A stretch of 64,000 bases of DNA from Halioglobus maricola (GCF_009388985.1 NZ_CP036422.1:3858501-3922500); one strand, 5' to 3'; numbered from the stretch's first letter, positions 26,997-36,258 are shown. Made by a program: numbers and translations. Notes: generated from the sequence alone by a model not told the origin.

Positions 26997-28376
26997 ATGA
27001 CTGACCAGACCCAGCACTACAAAACTCTCAAACTCCGCGACATGGTGCTGTTCACCGTGTCAGCCATCCTGCTCGCAGACACACTCGCTGCCGCAGCGTC
27101 AGTCGGCGCCTCCAGCGTTTCCTGGTGGCTCATCCTGGGCGTCTTTTTCTTCGTTCCCTTCGCCATGATCTGCGCCGAAATGGGCTGCGCTTATCCCGAA
27201 CAGGGCGGCATCTACGCCTGGATCCGCGACAGTTTCGGCGGTCGCTGGGCCTCCCGGGCCACCTGGTGCTACTGGGTGAATACCGCGGTATGGATTCCCG
27301 CTATCTATATATTGTTCGCGGGTGTCTTCGCCCAGATGTTTGCACCAGACCTGAGCATGACCTGGCAAATCACCATGGGTATTGTTCTCACCTGGATCGC
27401 CGTAGCCGTAAACGTGGTCACTCTGGATCTCGGTAAGTGGGTCCCGAATGTCGGTGCGATTCTCAAAGTGGCGATATTTGTCGCTATCATCATCGGTGCG
27501 GGCTTCCACATCTTGGACGCCGGCATGGCCAATCCACTTACCTTCGAAACGATGAAGCCGGACTGGAGCGGCAGCGCCCAGTACATACCTGCCATCATCT
27601 ACGGCATGCTGGGCTTTGAACTGGTCAGCGCGGGAAGCGATGAAATGAAAGACCCGGCCCGGGATGTTCCCCGCGCCATATTCATTTCCGGTGTCGTCAT
27701 TATCGCCCTCTACATTCTCGGCACCATCGCAGTACTCGCCGCCATTCCCGCTGGCGAGATTAACCTGGTGGAAGGGCTGATCGACACCCTCAGCTTATTC
27801 TTTGGCGACAGCATGGCCGGCAAGACGCTTGTGCTAGTACTGGGCCTGGGTGCCCTGTTCTCGTTTTTCTCTAACGGTGTGACCTGGGCAATGGGCTGCA
27901 ATCGCGCTGCGGCTGAGGCCGCCCAGGAAGGTGAGCTGCCACGCATCCTAGGTATCGAAGACCCCAAACGAGGCACGCCTGTAGGCGCTGCGGTTCTCAT
28001 GGGCCTGGTCAGCACCCTCTGCCTGATACTTTACGGCTTCATGTCTGGATCCAATGAAGACCTGTTCTGGTCGCTGTTCGCATTCTCGGCCGTCATCTTC
28101 CTACTGCCCTACCAGGGCATGATGCTGGCCTTTTTGAAGCTGCGGAAAACCGATGCTTCGCACCACCGCCCCTACCGCGTTCCCGGCGGCAACGGCGCAG
28201 CGCGCCTGGCGGCGTTCCTGTGTATGAGTATTCTGGCGATCTCCATCTTCCTGTTTATGTACACGCCCGGTGCGGGCTTCGAGTGGGCCGTGGTGGGTGG
28301 CGTCATCGTCACGCTCATTATTGGCGAAGTGGTCATCCGTTTCGCTGAGAATCACCGCAAGCCAGCGCAGGGCTGA
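26997..28376 (+). CDS. APC superfamily amino acid/polyamine permease
   Basis: Inner-membrane transporter of 459 residues with about 12 hydrophobic segments. The N-terminal LKLRDMVLFTVSAILLADTLAAAASVG and the following EMGCAYPEQGGIYAWIRDSFGGRWASRATWCYW match the conserved first three helices of APC permeases. Start ATG 26997 is chosen as the family start; an upstream in-frame codon falls within the terminator spacer. Placement behind spuC suggests uptake of a polyamine or amino acid. The stop is only 7 bases from the stop of the convergent mannanase gene. Confidence 0.85.
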   Translation: MTDQTQHYKTLKLRDMVLFTVSAILLADTLAAAASVGASSVSWWLILGVFFFVPFAMICAEMGCAYPEQGGIYAWIRDSFGGRWASRATWCYWVNTAVWIPAIYILFAGVFAQMFAPDLSMTWQITMGIVLTWIAVAVNVVTLDLGKWVPNVGAILKVAIFVAIIIGAGFHILDAGMANPLTFETMKPDWSGSAQYIPAIIYGMLGFELVSAGSDEMKDPARDVPRAIFISGVVIIALYILGTIAVLAAIPAGEINLVEGLIDTLSLFFGDSMAGKTLVLVLGLGALFSFFSNGVTWAMGCNRAAAEAAQEGELPRILGIEDPKRGTPVGAAVLMGLVSTLCLILYGFMSGSNEDLFWSLFAFSAVIFLLPYQGMMLAFLKLRKTDASHHRPYRVPGGNGAARLAAFLCMSILAISIFLFMYTPGAGFEWAVVGGVIVTLIIGEVVIRFAENHRKPAQG

Positions 28377-28383
28377 AGCCGGG

Positions 28384-29433
28384 CTAGTCCAGGACAGGCC
28401 GGTGGATTCTGATGGATTCAGCACGCTCTACCCAGGGTAGTTCATGCCACGAGGTGGCACCCGGTTGGGCGAACAGGGCACGCAGCGAATCGCCGTCATT
28501 CCAAAAGAAATTATCCGGGTCACGCCAGCTCATAAACCACACCCACTGCTGTTGCCTCTGTAAAATTTCAGGCGTCGGCAGGGCCCCCACTTCTCCCAGG
28601 CCAATAGGTCGCCCGTCGGCAAGCGCCACCAGCTGCCTGTAGTTTTCCTCGTCATAACGACCGGTGTATACGTCAGTCGCAAGCACATCCACCACATCAT
28701 GACCGGGATAAAAGCGATCGTACTCGGGCACATTCTCTTTCATCTCATTCGCATTCCAGACCCAGATCAGATTATCCAACTGATGAAAGTTCACCAGGCG
28801 ATCGAAAAGCATTCGCCACAGTTTGGCGAACCCCTCAGGCCCCTGGCGATATCCCCACCAGAACCAAAAACCATTCATCTCATGATAGGGCCGCCACAGG
28901 ACAGGTACGCCAGCGTATTGCAATTGCTTAAGATGCCAGGCAATAACATCCACCTGAGATTTCCAGCGCTCGTTCAAAGGTGTTCCCGGGGTTGTTAACG
29001 CGAGCCACTCATCGTCACTGAGTTTTGCCTGAACCGACGTCTTGAATTCTCCGGGCTCATCCTGGGTAGGCACAACCGCATGCCACATCAGCGTATTGAT
29101 AAACCCTTCACGGTGGCGGCGAATGGCCTCGTCGACTATGTTCTGCCTGAAGTTAATGCCGTCCCAACTGCCCGGCTCACTGAACCCGAAATCCTGACCG
29201 AAGACCGCCGGGTATTCGCCAGTCTGCTTGTGCATGCCAGCCAGGCGATTGGACCCGTTGAGTGGCGCGTTATGCTGGCCGGTAAGAATCTCCTCGCCAC
29301 TGATCTCATACAGATACTCCAGCAGAGCCACCGCCTGGGGTGAGGCATCGGGGGTGACCGGTTTCAATTGCGCCCAGCCAGGTGCGGCGAGCACCCAGGC
29401 AAGTATTCCGATTACGACACAGCTGGTTTTCAT
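28384..29433 (-). CDS. GH26 beta-mannanase, exported
   Basis: Glycoside hydrolase family 26 endo- or exo-beta-1,4-mannanase, 349 residues. A signal peptide runs to about APGWA (residue 21). The acid/base Glu185 is in WRPYHEMNG and the nucleophile Glu281 in GLGEVGALP, both exact GH26 motifs. Others typical of the family: GQHNAP, WHAV and WVWNANE. It is the last gene of GH130-epimerase-GH26, with ATGA overlaps between each pair. In known mannan pathways GH26 releases mannobiose, which the 2-epimerase turns into mannosylglucose for the GH130 phosphorylase. The lack of a lipobox suggests a periplasmic or secreted enzyme. Confidence 0.93.
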   Translation of the reverse strand: MKTSCVVIGILAWVLAAPGWAQLKPVTPDASPQAVALLEYLYEISGEEILTGQHNAPLNGSNRLAGMHKQTGEYPAVFGQDFGFSEPGSWDGINFRQNIVDEAIRRHREGFINTLMWHAVVPTQDEPGEFKTSVQAKLSDDEWLALTTPGTPLNERWKSQVDVIAWHLKQLQYAGVPVLWRPYHEMNGFWFWWGYRQGPEGFAKLWRMLFDRLVNFHQLDNLIWVWNANEMKENVPEYDRFYPGHDVVDVLATDVYTGRYDEENYRQLVALADGRPIGLGEVGALPTPEILQRQQQWVWFMSWRDPDNFFWNDGDSLRALFAQPGATSWHELPWVERAESIRIHRPVLD

Positions 29434-30635
29434 TTTATTCTCCCTTGGTTCAGCTCTGACAGCCGCGAGATCACTTCCATCATCGCGCGGCCGTTGTGAT
29501 ATGGCCCCTTCCACGGACCAGCCTTGTAGCCAATAGCGGGATCATCCGGACGAACCCCACCGGCAAACCAGTGCCACTCACCATTAACCTTGTCGATGTG
29601 AGACTCACCGATGTAGTGCCATACCGAGGCAAAGGCCTCCATATAGACCTGCTCCCCGCTGAGCTCGAAGGCATTGAGAAAACCCACCAGCGATTCTGCC
29701 TGCACCCACCAAATGCTCTCTGGCTCCAGGTGGCCGGTGGCGGCATCCGCCGCTTCAGCCACACGGCCACTGGACACAAGCGCACGCCTCTGAACTGACG
29801 CTGCGAGGCGCATCACCTGAGGCCTGATGCGCGCTGATAAGGCTTCATCACCGAGCACCTGGGCCGCTTCCCACCACAGCCAGCTCGCCTCTATGTCGTG
29901 GCCGTAGCTGTGCATCGTCGAGCAATCGCGCCACTGCGCGTCATAAAACATCACCATGGTCTCGGCCTCGCCGAGAAAGCGTTCTGACATCAGCAGCAGA
30001 ACGTCGCGCAGCGCTGTTTCAGTATCGGCAGTGCGGTCCACTCGACACAACTGAGTGTATGCTTCAAGCACATGCAGATGGGCGTTCATGGAATAGGGTG
30101 CGGCCAGATCGCGCTCGCTTAAGCGGATGTCGTCCGCAACCTGCCAATCTCTGGTGAATGTCTCGACATAACCGCCACTACTGGAATCCCGGGCACGGTG
30201 CTCTATCAGCGCAAAGCATGCGCGCGCCAAAGTCAGGGCGCTGACATCACCGCATGCCTGGAAGTAAGTACTCAATGCGTATATGGCAAAGGCCTGCCCG
30301 TAGGTTTTTTTACAGGCATCCAGTGGACGGCCCGATGCATCAAGCCCCCAGAAAAGGCCGCCGTACTCACTGTCAACAAAGTGGCGCAATATATAGTCGT
30401 AGCTGTGACGGGCGAGTCGCAGCGACTCTTCATCCTCCCGCTCGCAGTGCAGAGCACTGTAGAACCAGAGAATACGTGTATTGAGTATCAGGCCTCGATG
30501 ACTATCGCCAACAGGCTCCCCTGCCGCGTTCACGGCACCGTGGAATCCTCCCGCTGGGTCGAACAATGTGTCGCGCCACCAGCGGGATATCCGGTCACGC
30601 TCGACAACAAACGGCGCACAATCCAGCTCAGTCAT
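29430..30635 (-). CDS. AGE-family mannobiose/cellobiose 2-epimerase
   Basis: N-acylglucosamine 2-epimerase family protein of 401 residues with an (alpha/alpha)6 barrel. It has the hallmark residues of disaccharide 2-epimerases: His246 in SYGHDIEASW and His380 in WKGPYHNGRA, plus FWGLDASG and KKTYGQAFAIYAL. It converts the reducing-end sugar of mannobiose to give mannosyl-glucose (and acts on cellobiose in many members). It has no signal peptide. Its ATG overlaps the GH130 stop (ATGA), and its stop overlaps the GH26 start in the same way. Sandwiched between mannanase and mannosylglucose phosphorylase, mannobiose is the likely physiological substrate. Confidence 0.9.
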   Translation of the reverse strand: MTELDCAPFVVERDRISRWWRDTLFDPAGGFHGAVNAAGEPVGDSHRGLILNTRILWFYSALHCEREDEESLRLARHSYDYILRHFVDSEYGGLFWGLDASGRPLDACKKTYGQAFAIYALSTYFQACGDVSALTLARACFALIEHRARDSSSGGYVETFTRDWQVADDIRLSERDLAAPYSMNAHLHVLEAYTQLCRVDRTADTETALRDVLLLMSERFLGEAETMVMFYDAQWRDCSTMHSYGHDIEASWLWWEAAQVLGDEALSARIRPQVMRLAASVQRRALVSSGRVAEAADAATGHLEPESIWWVQAESLVGFLNAFELSGEQVYMEAFASVWHYIGESHIDKVNGEWHWFAGGVRPDDPAIGYKAGPWKGPYHNGRAMMEVISRLSELNQGRIK

Positions 30636-31801
30636 GGCAGCGCGCGATTGCGTTGTATGAGCTCAGTACGGTGCTGCACTGACGCGGCCGAGCGCAGCCC
30701 ATCTGCAGGTGTATTCGTCACGTAATCCAGCAGCCGCTCAACCGAACTGGTGGCGACGTGCAGGCGCGTATCGGACGAGGCGTAGTAGATATACACAGTG
30801 CCGTCGTCATCCACTATCCAGCCATTGCTGAACAGAACATTGGACACATCACCCACGCGCTCCAAGCCCTCCGGCGCCATGAAGTGGCCGGCAGGCTGAT
30901 GCGTCACCTGCCAGGGCCGCTCCAATTCGCTCAAGAACAGGTACAACACATAGCGCAGTCCAGCCGCTGTACTGCGCACGCCATGTGCCAGGTGCAGCCA
31001 GCCCTGCGAAGTTTTGAGCGGTGCTGGGCCAAGGCCATTCTTTAGCTCCTTGATGGTGTGATATGCCTTGGCATCCACCAATACCTCACCCTCGACGCGC
31101 GGATTCTGGATGTCCTCTACCAGACCAAATCCAATGCCCCCGCCGCGGCCCACGTCGATAAATCCATCCTGACCTCTGGTGTAAAACGCGTACTTACCGT
31201 CGATGAACTCCGGATGTAAGACCACATTGCGCTGCTGGCCAGATTCCGTCACAAGATCCGGCAGGCGCTCCCAGTGCTGCAGGTCTTGCGAGCGCACAAT
31301 TCCACCTGCGGCGACGGCAGCAGATGTGTCACCAGGCATGTCGGGGTCGGGTCGCTCCGCGCAAAAAAGGCCATATACCCACCCATCCGCGTGCGCTACC
31401 AGACGCATATCGTAGACATTGGTATCCGGTTCGTCGGTTTCAGGGATCACCAGCGGGAGGCCGGTAAAACGAAAGCCCTGCGTGCCGCTGTCGCTCTCGG
31501 CAAGGGCGAAGAAAGATTTGCGATCGGCGCCCTCCACCCGGACGGCCAGCACATACTTGCCTCGCCAGAGAATGGCTCCCGCATTAAACGCGGCATTGAC
31601 AGCGAGTCGCTCCAACAGGAACGGATTGCTGTCTGGATTCAGATCGTAGCGCCACTCAATAGGCACATGTGCCGCTGTGACCACTGGGTATTGCCAACGC
31701 TGGACAACGCCATTGCCAAGGCCCGCAGGGCTGTTTACCTGAGCCAATAGCGCCTGCTCCTGCTCCCTGAGCAGCTCTAACCTGGCATCAAAACCTTCCA
31801 T
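30632..31801 (-). CDS. GH130 4-O-beta-mannosylglucose phosphorylase
   Basis: GH130 phosphorylase of 389 residues. It splits beta-1,4-mannosyl-glucose with phosphate to mannose-1-phosphate and glucose. The segment NVYDMRLVAHADGWVYGLFCAE carries the catalytic Asp (YDMR), and QQRNVVLHPEF, GFIDVGRGGGIGF, AYHTIKELKNG and WLHLAHGVRSTAAGLRYVLYLF follow the GH130_1 mannosylglucose phosphorylase pattern closely. ATG 31801 is chosen: GAGGAGGAG stands just upstream with 9-base spacing after AGGAGG. It is the first gene of the mannan operon, diverging from a LacI regulator over a perfect 18-base operator. Confidence 0.93.
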   Translation of the reverse strand: MEGFDARLELLREQEQALLAQVNSPAGLGNGVVQRWQYPVVTAAHVPIEWRYDLNPDSNPFLLERLAVNAAFNAGAILWRGKYVLAVRVEGADRKSFFALAESDSGTQGFRFTGLPLVIPETDEPDTNVYDMRLVAHADGWVYGLFCAERPDPDMPGDTSAAVAAGGIVRSQDLQHWERLPDLVTESGQQRNVVLHPEFIDGKYAFYTRGQDGFIDVGRGGGIGFGLVEDIQNPRVEGEVLVDAKAYHTIKELKNGLGPAPLKTSQGWLHLAHGVRSTAAGLRYVLYLFLSELERPWQVTHQPAGHFMAPEGLERVGDVSNVLFSNGWIVDDDGTVYIYYASSDTRLHVATSSVERLLDYVTNTPADGLRSAASVQHRTELIQRNRALP

Positions 31802-31854
31802 TCCGGGACTCCTCCTCATTCGCATCTTTGTTGACACGACTACTTGCGAAACTG

Positions 31855-31872
31855 AATGTAACCGGTTACATT
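31855..31872. promoter_or_regulatory. LacI-type operator, perfect 18-base palindrome
   Basis: AATGTAACCGGTTACATT, self-complementary with the central CpG replaced by CCGG. It lies between the GH130 operon and lacI 1, 54 and 44 bases from the two start codons. A consensus -35 TTGACA (31831-31836) reads towards the lacI gene 18 bases before the site, so the operator would overlap that promoter's -10. Confidence 0.8.
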
Positions 31873-31915
31873 TCGGAAATCTACCCCCTATAGCCCAGGT
31901 TTTACAGGAGACGAC

Positions 31916-32923
31916 ATGGCCAATATCCGGGAGGTTTCCCGTATCGCGGGCGTATCTACCGCGACTGTGTCGCGCGCCCTGAGCACACCGGACAAGGTCT
32001 CAAAGAAGACGCTGGCCAAGGTAGAGCAAGCGGTAGCACAGGCGGGCTACCGCCCCAACCTGATGGCGCGGAACTTCCGCTCCACCCGCGCCTACGCCTT
32101 GCTGGTACTGGTGCCGGACATCACCAACCTGTTTTTTGCCGAACTCATTCAAGCCATCGAAGACACTGCCCAGCGCGCGGGCTATTCCGTATTACTGGGA
32201 GACACGCGCGATTCTCATAAGCGGGAAGAGGACTATATCCAGCTGGTAGAGACCCGGCAGGCTGACGGCATCATCCAATTGCGCCCCTACCGGCCGGGAG
32301 AACAACCGGCACAAGGCCTCAACGTTGTCAGCGCCGCCGGTTGCAGTGATGCACCCTGCTTCGGCGCGCGCATCGACAACAGAGCTGCCGCTTGCGCGCT
32401 GGTAACGCAGTTGATTTCCATCGGCCACCAGCGCATTGGCATCGTCGGCGGCCTGAGCGACAACCCGCATCATCTCGAGCGGCTCAGCGGCTACCGGCAG
32501 GCGCTCGAAACGGCCGGCATTGAAGAACATGCCAACCTCCTGCAGGAAGGGGACTTCACCCTCGGTGCCGGTTATCAGGCCGGCCAATACTTCGCGGCCC
32601 TGCCGCATGAGCAACGCCCCACCGCCCTGTTTTGCATGAATGACGATATGGCCCTGGGAGCCATGCGCGCCCTGAGGGAAGCGGGGCTTAGCATTCCCGG
32701 GGACATGTCGATTGCGGGTTTCGACAACTGCGAATACGCCCGCTACGCCAATCCACCACTCACCACCATTGCCCAGCCAGCCCGGGAAATGGGGCAAGCC
32801 GCAGCCGAGACGCTAATTAGCATGATCGAAGGCAACCCGGCACCGCAGCAGGACCTGGTTCTGCCGTTCGAACTCGTATTGCGCGATAGCGTAGGGCCGC
32901 CAACGCAGCCGGCAAGTGTCTAG
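31916..32923 (+). CDS. LacI family regulator 1
   Basis: LacI/GalR regulator of 335 residues. N-terminal HTH and hinge helix (ANIREVSRIAGVSTATVSRALSTPDKVSKKT ... GYRPNLMARNF) and a sugar-binding core (LVPDITNLFFAELIQAIEDTAQRAGY, GFDNCEYARYANPPLTTIAQP). AGGAG is 5 bases before ATG. It diverges from the mannan operon across a perfect palindrome and overlaps the start of the AGE-type mannose isomerase gene by 8 bases, so it probably controls both directions. The inducer is likely a mannan-derived sugar (inference). Confidence 0.88.
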   Translation: MANIREVSRIAGVSTATVSRALSTPDKVSKKTLAKVEQAVAQAGYRPNLMARNFRSTRAYALLVLVPDITNLFFAELIQAIEDTAQRAGYSVLLGDTRDSHKREEDYIQLVETRQADGIIQLRPYRPGEQPAQGLNVVSAAGCSDAPCFGARIDNRAAACALVTQLISIGHQRIGIVGGLSDNPHHLERLSGYRQALETAGIEEHANLLQEGDFTLGAGYQAGQYFAALPHEQRPTALFCMNDDMALGAMRALREAGLSIPGDMSIAGFDNCEYARYANPPLTTIAQPAREMGQAAAETLISMIEGNPAPQQDLVLPFELVLRDSVGPPTQPASV

Positions 32924-34115
32924 GCCCGTGCGGAATCACTCTGGGCAAAGTCGCAATCCGCTCGCTAGTTGGCTTCGCTCAGAAGCTCTCCCCTTCTGGG
33001 CCGACAGTGGCATAGACACTGTGACAGGCGCATGTCACGAGTCGGTAACCGCCGTCCCGGACGCACCAGCGGGTCCGGAGATTCGGCGTACCCGAGTCCA
33101 GACAAGACAGATCTATACTTTCAGCGCGGCGCACTGCCATCACTGGTTCGACGACAGCGCCAGCACAGTTGGCTCGCTCCAGGCCTACCTTCACGCCACC
33201 AGCACCCATCCGCGGCACGATTGCGTCTGGGTTCACAGCACGACCCCTTGTGGCGATATCGCCAGCGCGCTCCTCGACACCTACGACATGGCCTTCGCCC
33301 TGCTGGCTTGCGCCTGGCAAATCAGGGCCTTTGGTGACGAGCGCGCCAGCGAACGCGCACGCGTGATCTGCCAGCTGCTCGAAGATCGACTGCGGGCGGA
33401 CAACGGAGGCTGGCTGGAAGGCAACTACCCGTCCGAGCAGCGGCGCCAAAATCCACACATGCATCTACTCGAAGCCTTTCTCGCTTTACACCAGAGCGAT
33501 GGATCGCCGCGCTGGCTGGAACTGGCCCAGCGCATTATTGCCCTGCTGGAAGATCACTTCTTCGACCCGGTGCACGGCGTTTTACTGGAGTTTTTTGACT
33601 CGAATTGGCGGCCATCCCACCAGGGACAGGTCATCACTGCTGAGCCCGGACACATGGCAGAGTGGATCTATCTGCTGAAGCAATACAGCACCGCCGTCGG
33701 TGAAAATCTACACCCCATCGCCCACCACTTTTACGCCACCGTTAGCAGGCTGGGCCGAGATCCTCACTCTGGCCTGCTCTACAACCGGGTGACGGCAACC
33801 GGTAGACCCATAGACGGCAGCAAAAGGTTGTGGCCGCAAGCCGAGTGGATCAAGGCCAACCTGGTCATGGCCGAGGAAGGAGTGCCAGGTGCGGCGGAGC
33901 TGGCCAGCGAGGGCGCGCAACAATTGTTCAGACGCTATATGGATGGCTGCACACCGGGAACCTACCTCGACCTGATCGACGCCGATGACAAGCCCGTAAA
34001 CACGCCCTGCCCTGCAAGCACCTTGTATCACCTAACCACCGCGGCAGTGGCGTGGGAAGAATTCCCGCCGCAGATCGCTAATCGCCGGCCCGCGCCCGCA
34101 GCATCGCTTTCTTGA
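32916..34115 (+). CDS. AGE-family mannose isomerase-like protein
   Basis: A 399-residue AGE-family protein, but of the YihS/mannose-isomerase branch: it carries AEPGHMAEWIYLL and KRLWPQAEWIKANL in place of the GHDIEA and GPYHNGR motifs of the disaccharide epimerases. This branch interconverts mannose and fructose. The start is uncertain: GTG 32916 overlaps the lacI stop by 8 bases and has no clear ribosome-binding site; GTG 32928 is an alternative. The 3' end overlaps the convergent GH5 gene by 38 bases. It fits as the step that feeds free mannose into central metabolism. Confidence 0.78.
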   Translation: MSRPVRNHSGQSRNPLASWLRSEALPFWADSGIDTVTGACHESVTAVPDAPAGPEIRRTRVQTRQIYTFSAAHCHHWFDDSASTVGSLQAYLHATSTHPRHDCVWVHSTTPCGDIASALLDTYDMAFALLACAWQIRAFGDERASERARVICQLLEDRLRADNGGWLEGNYPSEQRRQNPHMHLLEAFLALHQSDGSPRWLELAQRIIALLEDHFFDPVHGVLLEFFDSNWRPSHQGQVITAEPGHMAEWIYLLKQYSTAVGENLHPIAHHFYATVSRLGRDPHSGLLYNRVTATGRPIDGSKRLWPQAEWIKANLVMAEEGVPGAAELASEGAQQLFRRYMDGCTPGTYLDLIDADDKPVNTPCPASTLYHLTTAAVAWEEFPPQIANRRPAPAASLS

Positions 34116-35259
34116 AAAACGCACCCTGTTCGGTGGGCTTGAACGACCAGCCTTCGATCATGGTCGGCGACCAGTCGGGATCAAATACCCAGGCACTCCA
34201 GGAAATATCGCGCGCATCGAGAAACGCCAGGATATCCGGACCGTAGGTTCCCTCGTTGTGAATCACCGGCACATGGGCGCCATAACCATCCTCGCGGACC
34301 CAGCCCATTTCTGTGGCAATCAACGGGTACTTCTCAGCCGCAAAACCCCACTGCTGCTGCCACAGGGCGTTGAACTGCTCTCGGCTTTTCACCTTGGGCT
34401 TGGCTTTTTGCGGATAAGGGTGAACGGCGTAGGCAATACCTTCCCTGCGAATCGGCGCATCTGCAACCGGGGTCAGGTCATAGGCCCAGTTGAAACCGGC
34501 CACCAGCGGAATCGCGCGCGGGTTGTAAAGGCGCACCACATCGATGAGCGATTCCATGGCTTCGCGCCACTGCTGCCAACTGGCACGTCCGAGCGACCCG
34601 CTACCCGTACCAATGTAATCATCCGTGGGTTCATTAAACAGCTCATACACTGCCACGGTCGGTGTCTGCGCGTAGCGCAGGGCAACGCTGCGCCAGAAAC
34701 GCACAGTTTCAACCATGGAGGTCCGGTACATGGGATGCTGGTATTGCTCGGTCAACAAATTGCCGATGGAGTGCCAATCGACGATCAGATACATACCGTG
34801 AGCATTGGCCCAGACCACCGCCTCGTCCAGCCGCTCCAGATACCAGTCGCCGCCCCGTTTGCGCCAGGCCAGCGGGTGGATCGGTATACGCACACCAGTT
34901 ACGCCCCAGTCGGCCAATTCGGCGAACAGCGATTCGCGCCACTGACCCTCGGTGTAGAGCTTGTCAGGATCTGCGATATTCACACCGCGCAACTGAACGA
35001 CCTCGCCACGCTCGTCCACCAATTTGTTCCCCTGCACCTGCAGCCACGGCTGCGGTTCAGAGAGCTTTTGCGAATCGAAAGGCTGTGGGTAGGGAATGTT
35101 CCACCACTCACCCTGCTGCATCTGGGACTCGGTAAAACCATGGTTCTGCTCAACAGCTAAAGCAGCCAGCGGCAGCCAGCATAGAAATACCAGCAGCAGG
35201 TGCTTAGAGGCGGCGCGTACTGCCGCGAACAACAAGTTTGTGGGGGAGGACGTATTCAT
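34078..35259 (-). CDS. GH5 family glycoside hydrolase (endoglucanase/mannanase), exported
   Basis: Glycoside hydrolase family 5, 393 residues. Signal peptide to about residue 35 (LLLVFLCWLPLAALA). Domain from about residue 85: LRGVNI, GVRIPIHPLAW, YLIVDWH, acid/base Glu210 in YELFNEP, AVHPYP, and nucleophile Glu317 in IATEMGW. The substrate could be beta-glucan, mannan or glucomannan. ATG 35259 with AAGGAA 10 bases upstream lies inside the lacI 2 gene (56-base same-strand overlap); a later start would damage the signal peptide. The C-terminal end overlaps the convergent isomerase gene by 38 bases. It is probably co-transcribed with lacI 2. Confidence 0.85.
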   Translation of the reverse strand: MNTSSPTNLLFAAVRAASKHLLLVFLCWLPLAALAVEQNHGFTESQMQQGEWWNIPYPQPFDSQKLSEPQPWLQVQGNKLVDERGEVVQLRGVNIADPDKLYTEGQWRESLFAELADWGVTGVRIPIHPLAWRKRGGDWYLERLDEAVVWANAHGMYLIVDWHSIGNLLTEQYQHPMYRTSMVETVRFWRSVALRYAQTPTVAVYELFNEPTDDYIGTGSGSLGRASWQQWREAMESLIDVVRLYNPRAIPLVAGFNWAYDLTPVADAPIRREGIAYAVHPYPQKAKPKVKSREQFNALWQQQWGFAAEKYPLIATEMGWVREDGYGAHVPVIHNEGTYGPDILAFLDARDISWSAWVFDPDWSPTMIEGWSFKPTEQGAFFKKAMLRARAGD

Positions 35260-36214
35260 TCTGGGGGAGTTCCTTGTCCTTGAGCAGGTGCATCAGCAAT
35301 TTGGCACAGGTCTCGCCCAGCTCACTCGCGGGCTGGGCAACGGTCGTGAGGGGAGGTTCGAAATATTTACCGAAGCGGATGTCATCCACACCAATAACGG
35401 AAATGTCATCTGGCACGGTAAAGCCCATCTCACGCATTTTGTACATGCAACCGATCGCGATCTCGTCACTACCGCAAAATATCGCCGTGGGACGGTCGCG
35501 CAGCATTAGCAGTGACTCGGCACTACCCTCGCCCCCTGCCAGCGAGTACTCAGAATGAACAATGCAGCGCTCATCCACCTCTAGACCCGCATCGGCCATC
35601 GCATCGCGATAACCCTGCAGTCGCAAGCGGCTACTGGGGCTGTTCATGTCACCCGTAATCACGGCGATTCGGCGATGACCATAGTCGATAAGGTGCTGAG
35701 TGGCGTCTCTTCCCGCCTGGGAGTCGTCAATGCCGACAAACGGAATGCCATCGACACCCACCGGCTCGGAGCCATTGACCAGCGGAGGCAAGTCTTCAAT
35801 CTTGCGCCCGCCCTCGGAAATGTCGAACGGCAAGCGGTGGGACAGCAAGATAATACCGTCCGCCTGATGTGAATCCGTGAGCCCGGCCAGATCGCGTTCG
35901 CGGCGCTCCGACCCCTGGGAATCTCCCAGCAACACCGAGTAACCATGGCGGTGCGCCACCTTTTCCAGGGCGGTGATAATGCCCGCGTTATAGGTATCGG
36001 AGAGATCCGGAATGATCACAACTATATTGCCAGAACGAGACGTGCGCAGGCTCTGGCCCAGCTTGTTAGGCGTGTAGCCAACGGCCTCAACAGCTTCGAG
36101 CACTTTCTTGCGCGTGGCTTCAGCCACCCGATCAGGATTGCGCAGTGCGTGAGAGACAGTCGCCGTAGAGACCCCCGCACGCGCTGCAACATCCTTGATA
36201 CCGACCTTTGCCAT
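35204..36214 (-). CDS. LacI family regulator 2
   Basis: LacI/GalR regulator of 336 residues: HTH IKDVAARAGVSTATVSHALRNPDRVAEATRKKVLEAVEAVGYTPN, then a sugar-binding core (IIPDLSDTYNAGIITALEKVAHRHGYSVLL, GVDDIRFGKYFEPPLTTVAQP). AGGGG is 7 bases from ATG. Upstream is a perfect palindrome TAAAACGTTTTA of the LacI type, and four close copies lie before the halogenase 1 gene, the large TonB receptor and the symporter-GH94 operon. I infer it is the local regulator of that set and of itself. Confidence 0.88.
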   Translation of the reverse strand: MAKVGIKDVAARAGVSTATVSHALRNPDRVAEATRKKVLEAVEAVGYTPNKLGQSLRTSRSGNIVVIIPDLSDTYNAGIITALEKVAHRHGYSVLLGDSQGSERRERDLAGLTDSHQADGIILLSHRLPFDISEGGRKIEDLPPLVNGSEPVGVDGIPFVGIDDSQAGRDATQHLIDYGHRRIAVITGDMNSPSSRLRLQGYRDAMADAGLEVDERCIVHSEYSLAGGEGSAESLLMLRDRPTAIFCGSDEIAIGCMYKMREMGFTVPDDISVIGVDDIRFGKYFEPPLTTVAQPASELGETCAKLLMHLLKDKELPQNEYVLPHKLVVRGSTRRL

Positions 36215-36258
36215 GGCTGCCCCTGATCTATGAAGTGAATGGTTCCATCATAGGCGAG

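Noticed and set aside
25953..27017. Long minus-strand frame (354 codons) opposite the aminotransferase gene
   Set aside because: It lies antisense to a clear PLP enzyme, runs through the terminator, and its translation has no recognisable domain. Such frames are common opposite GC-rich genes.
32916..34115. Third AGE protein as a disaccharide epimerase
   Set aside because: It lacks the GHDIEA and GPYHNGR motifs that hold the catalytic histidines of that class and carries mannose-isomerase-type motifs instead.
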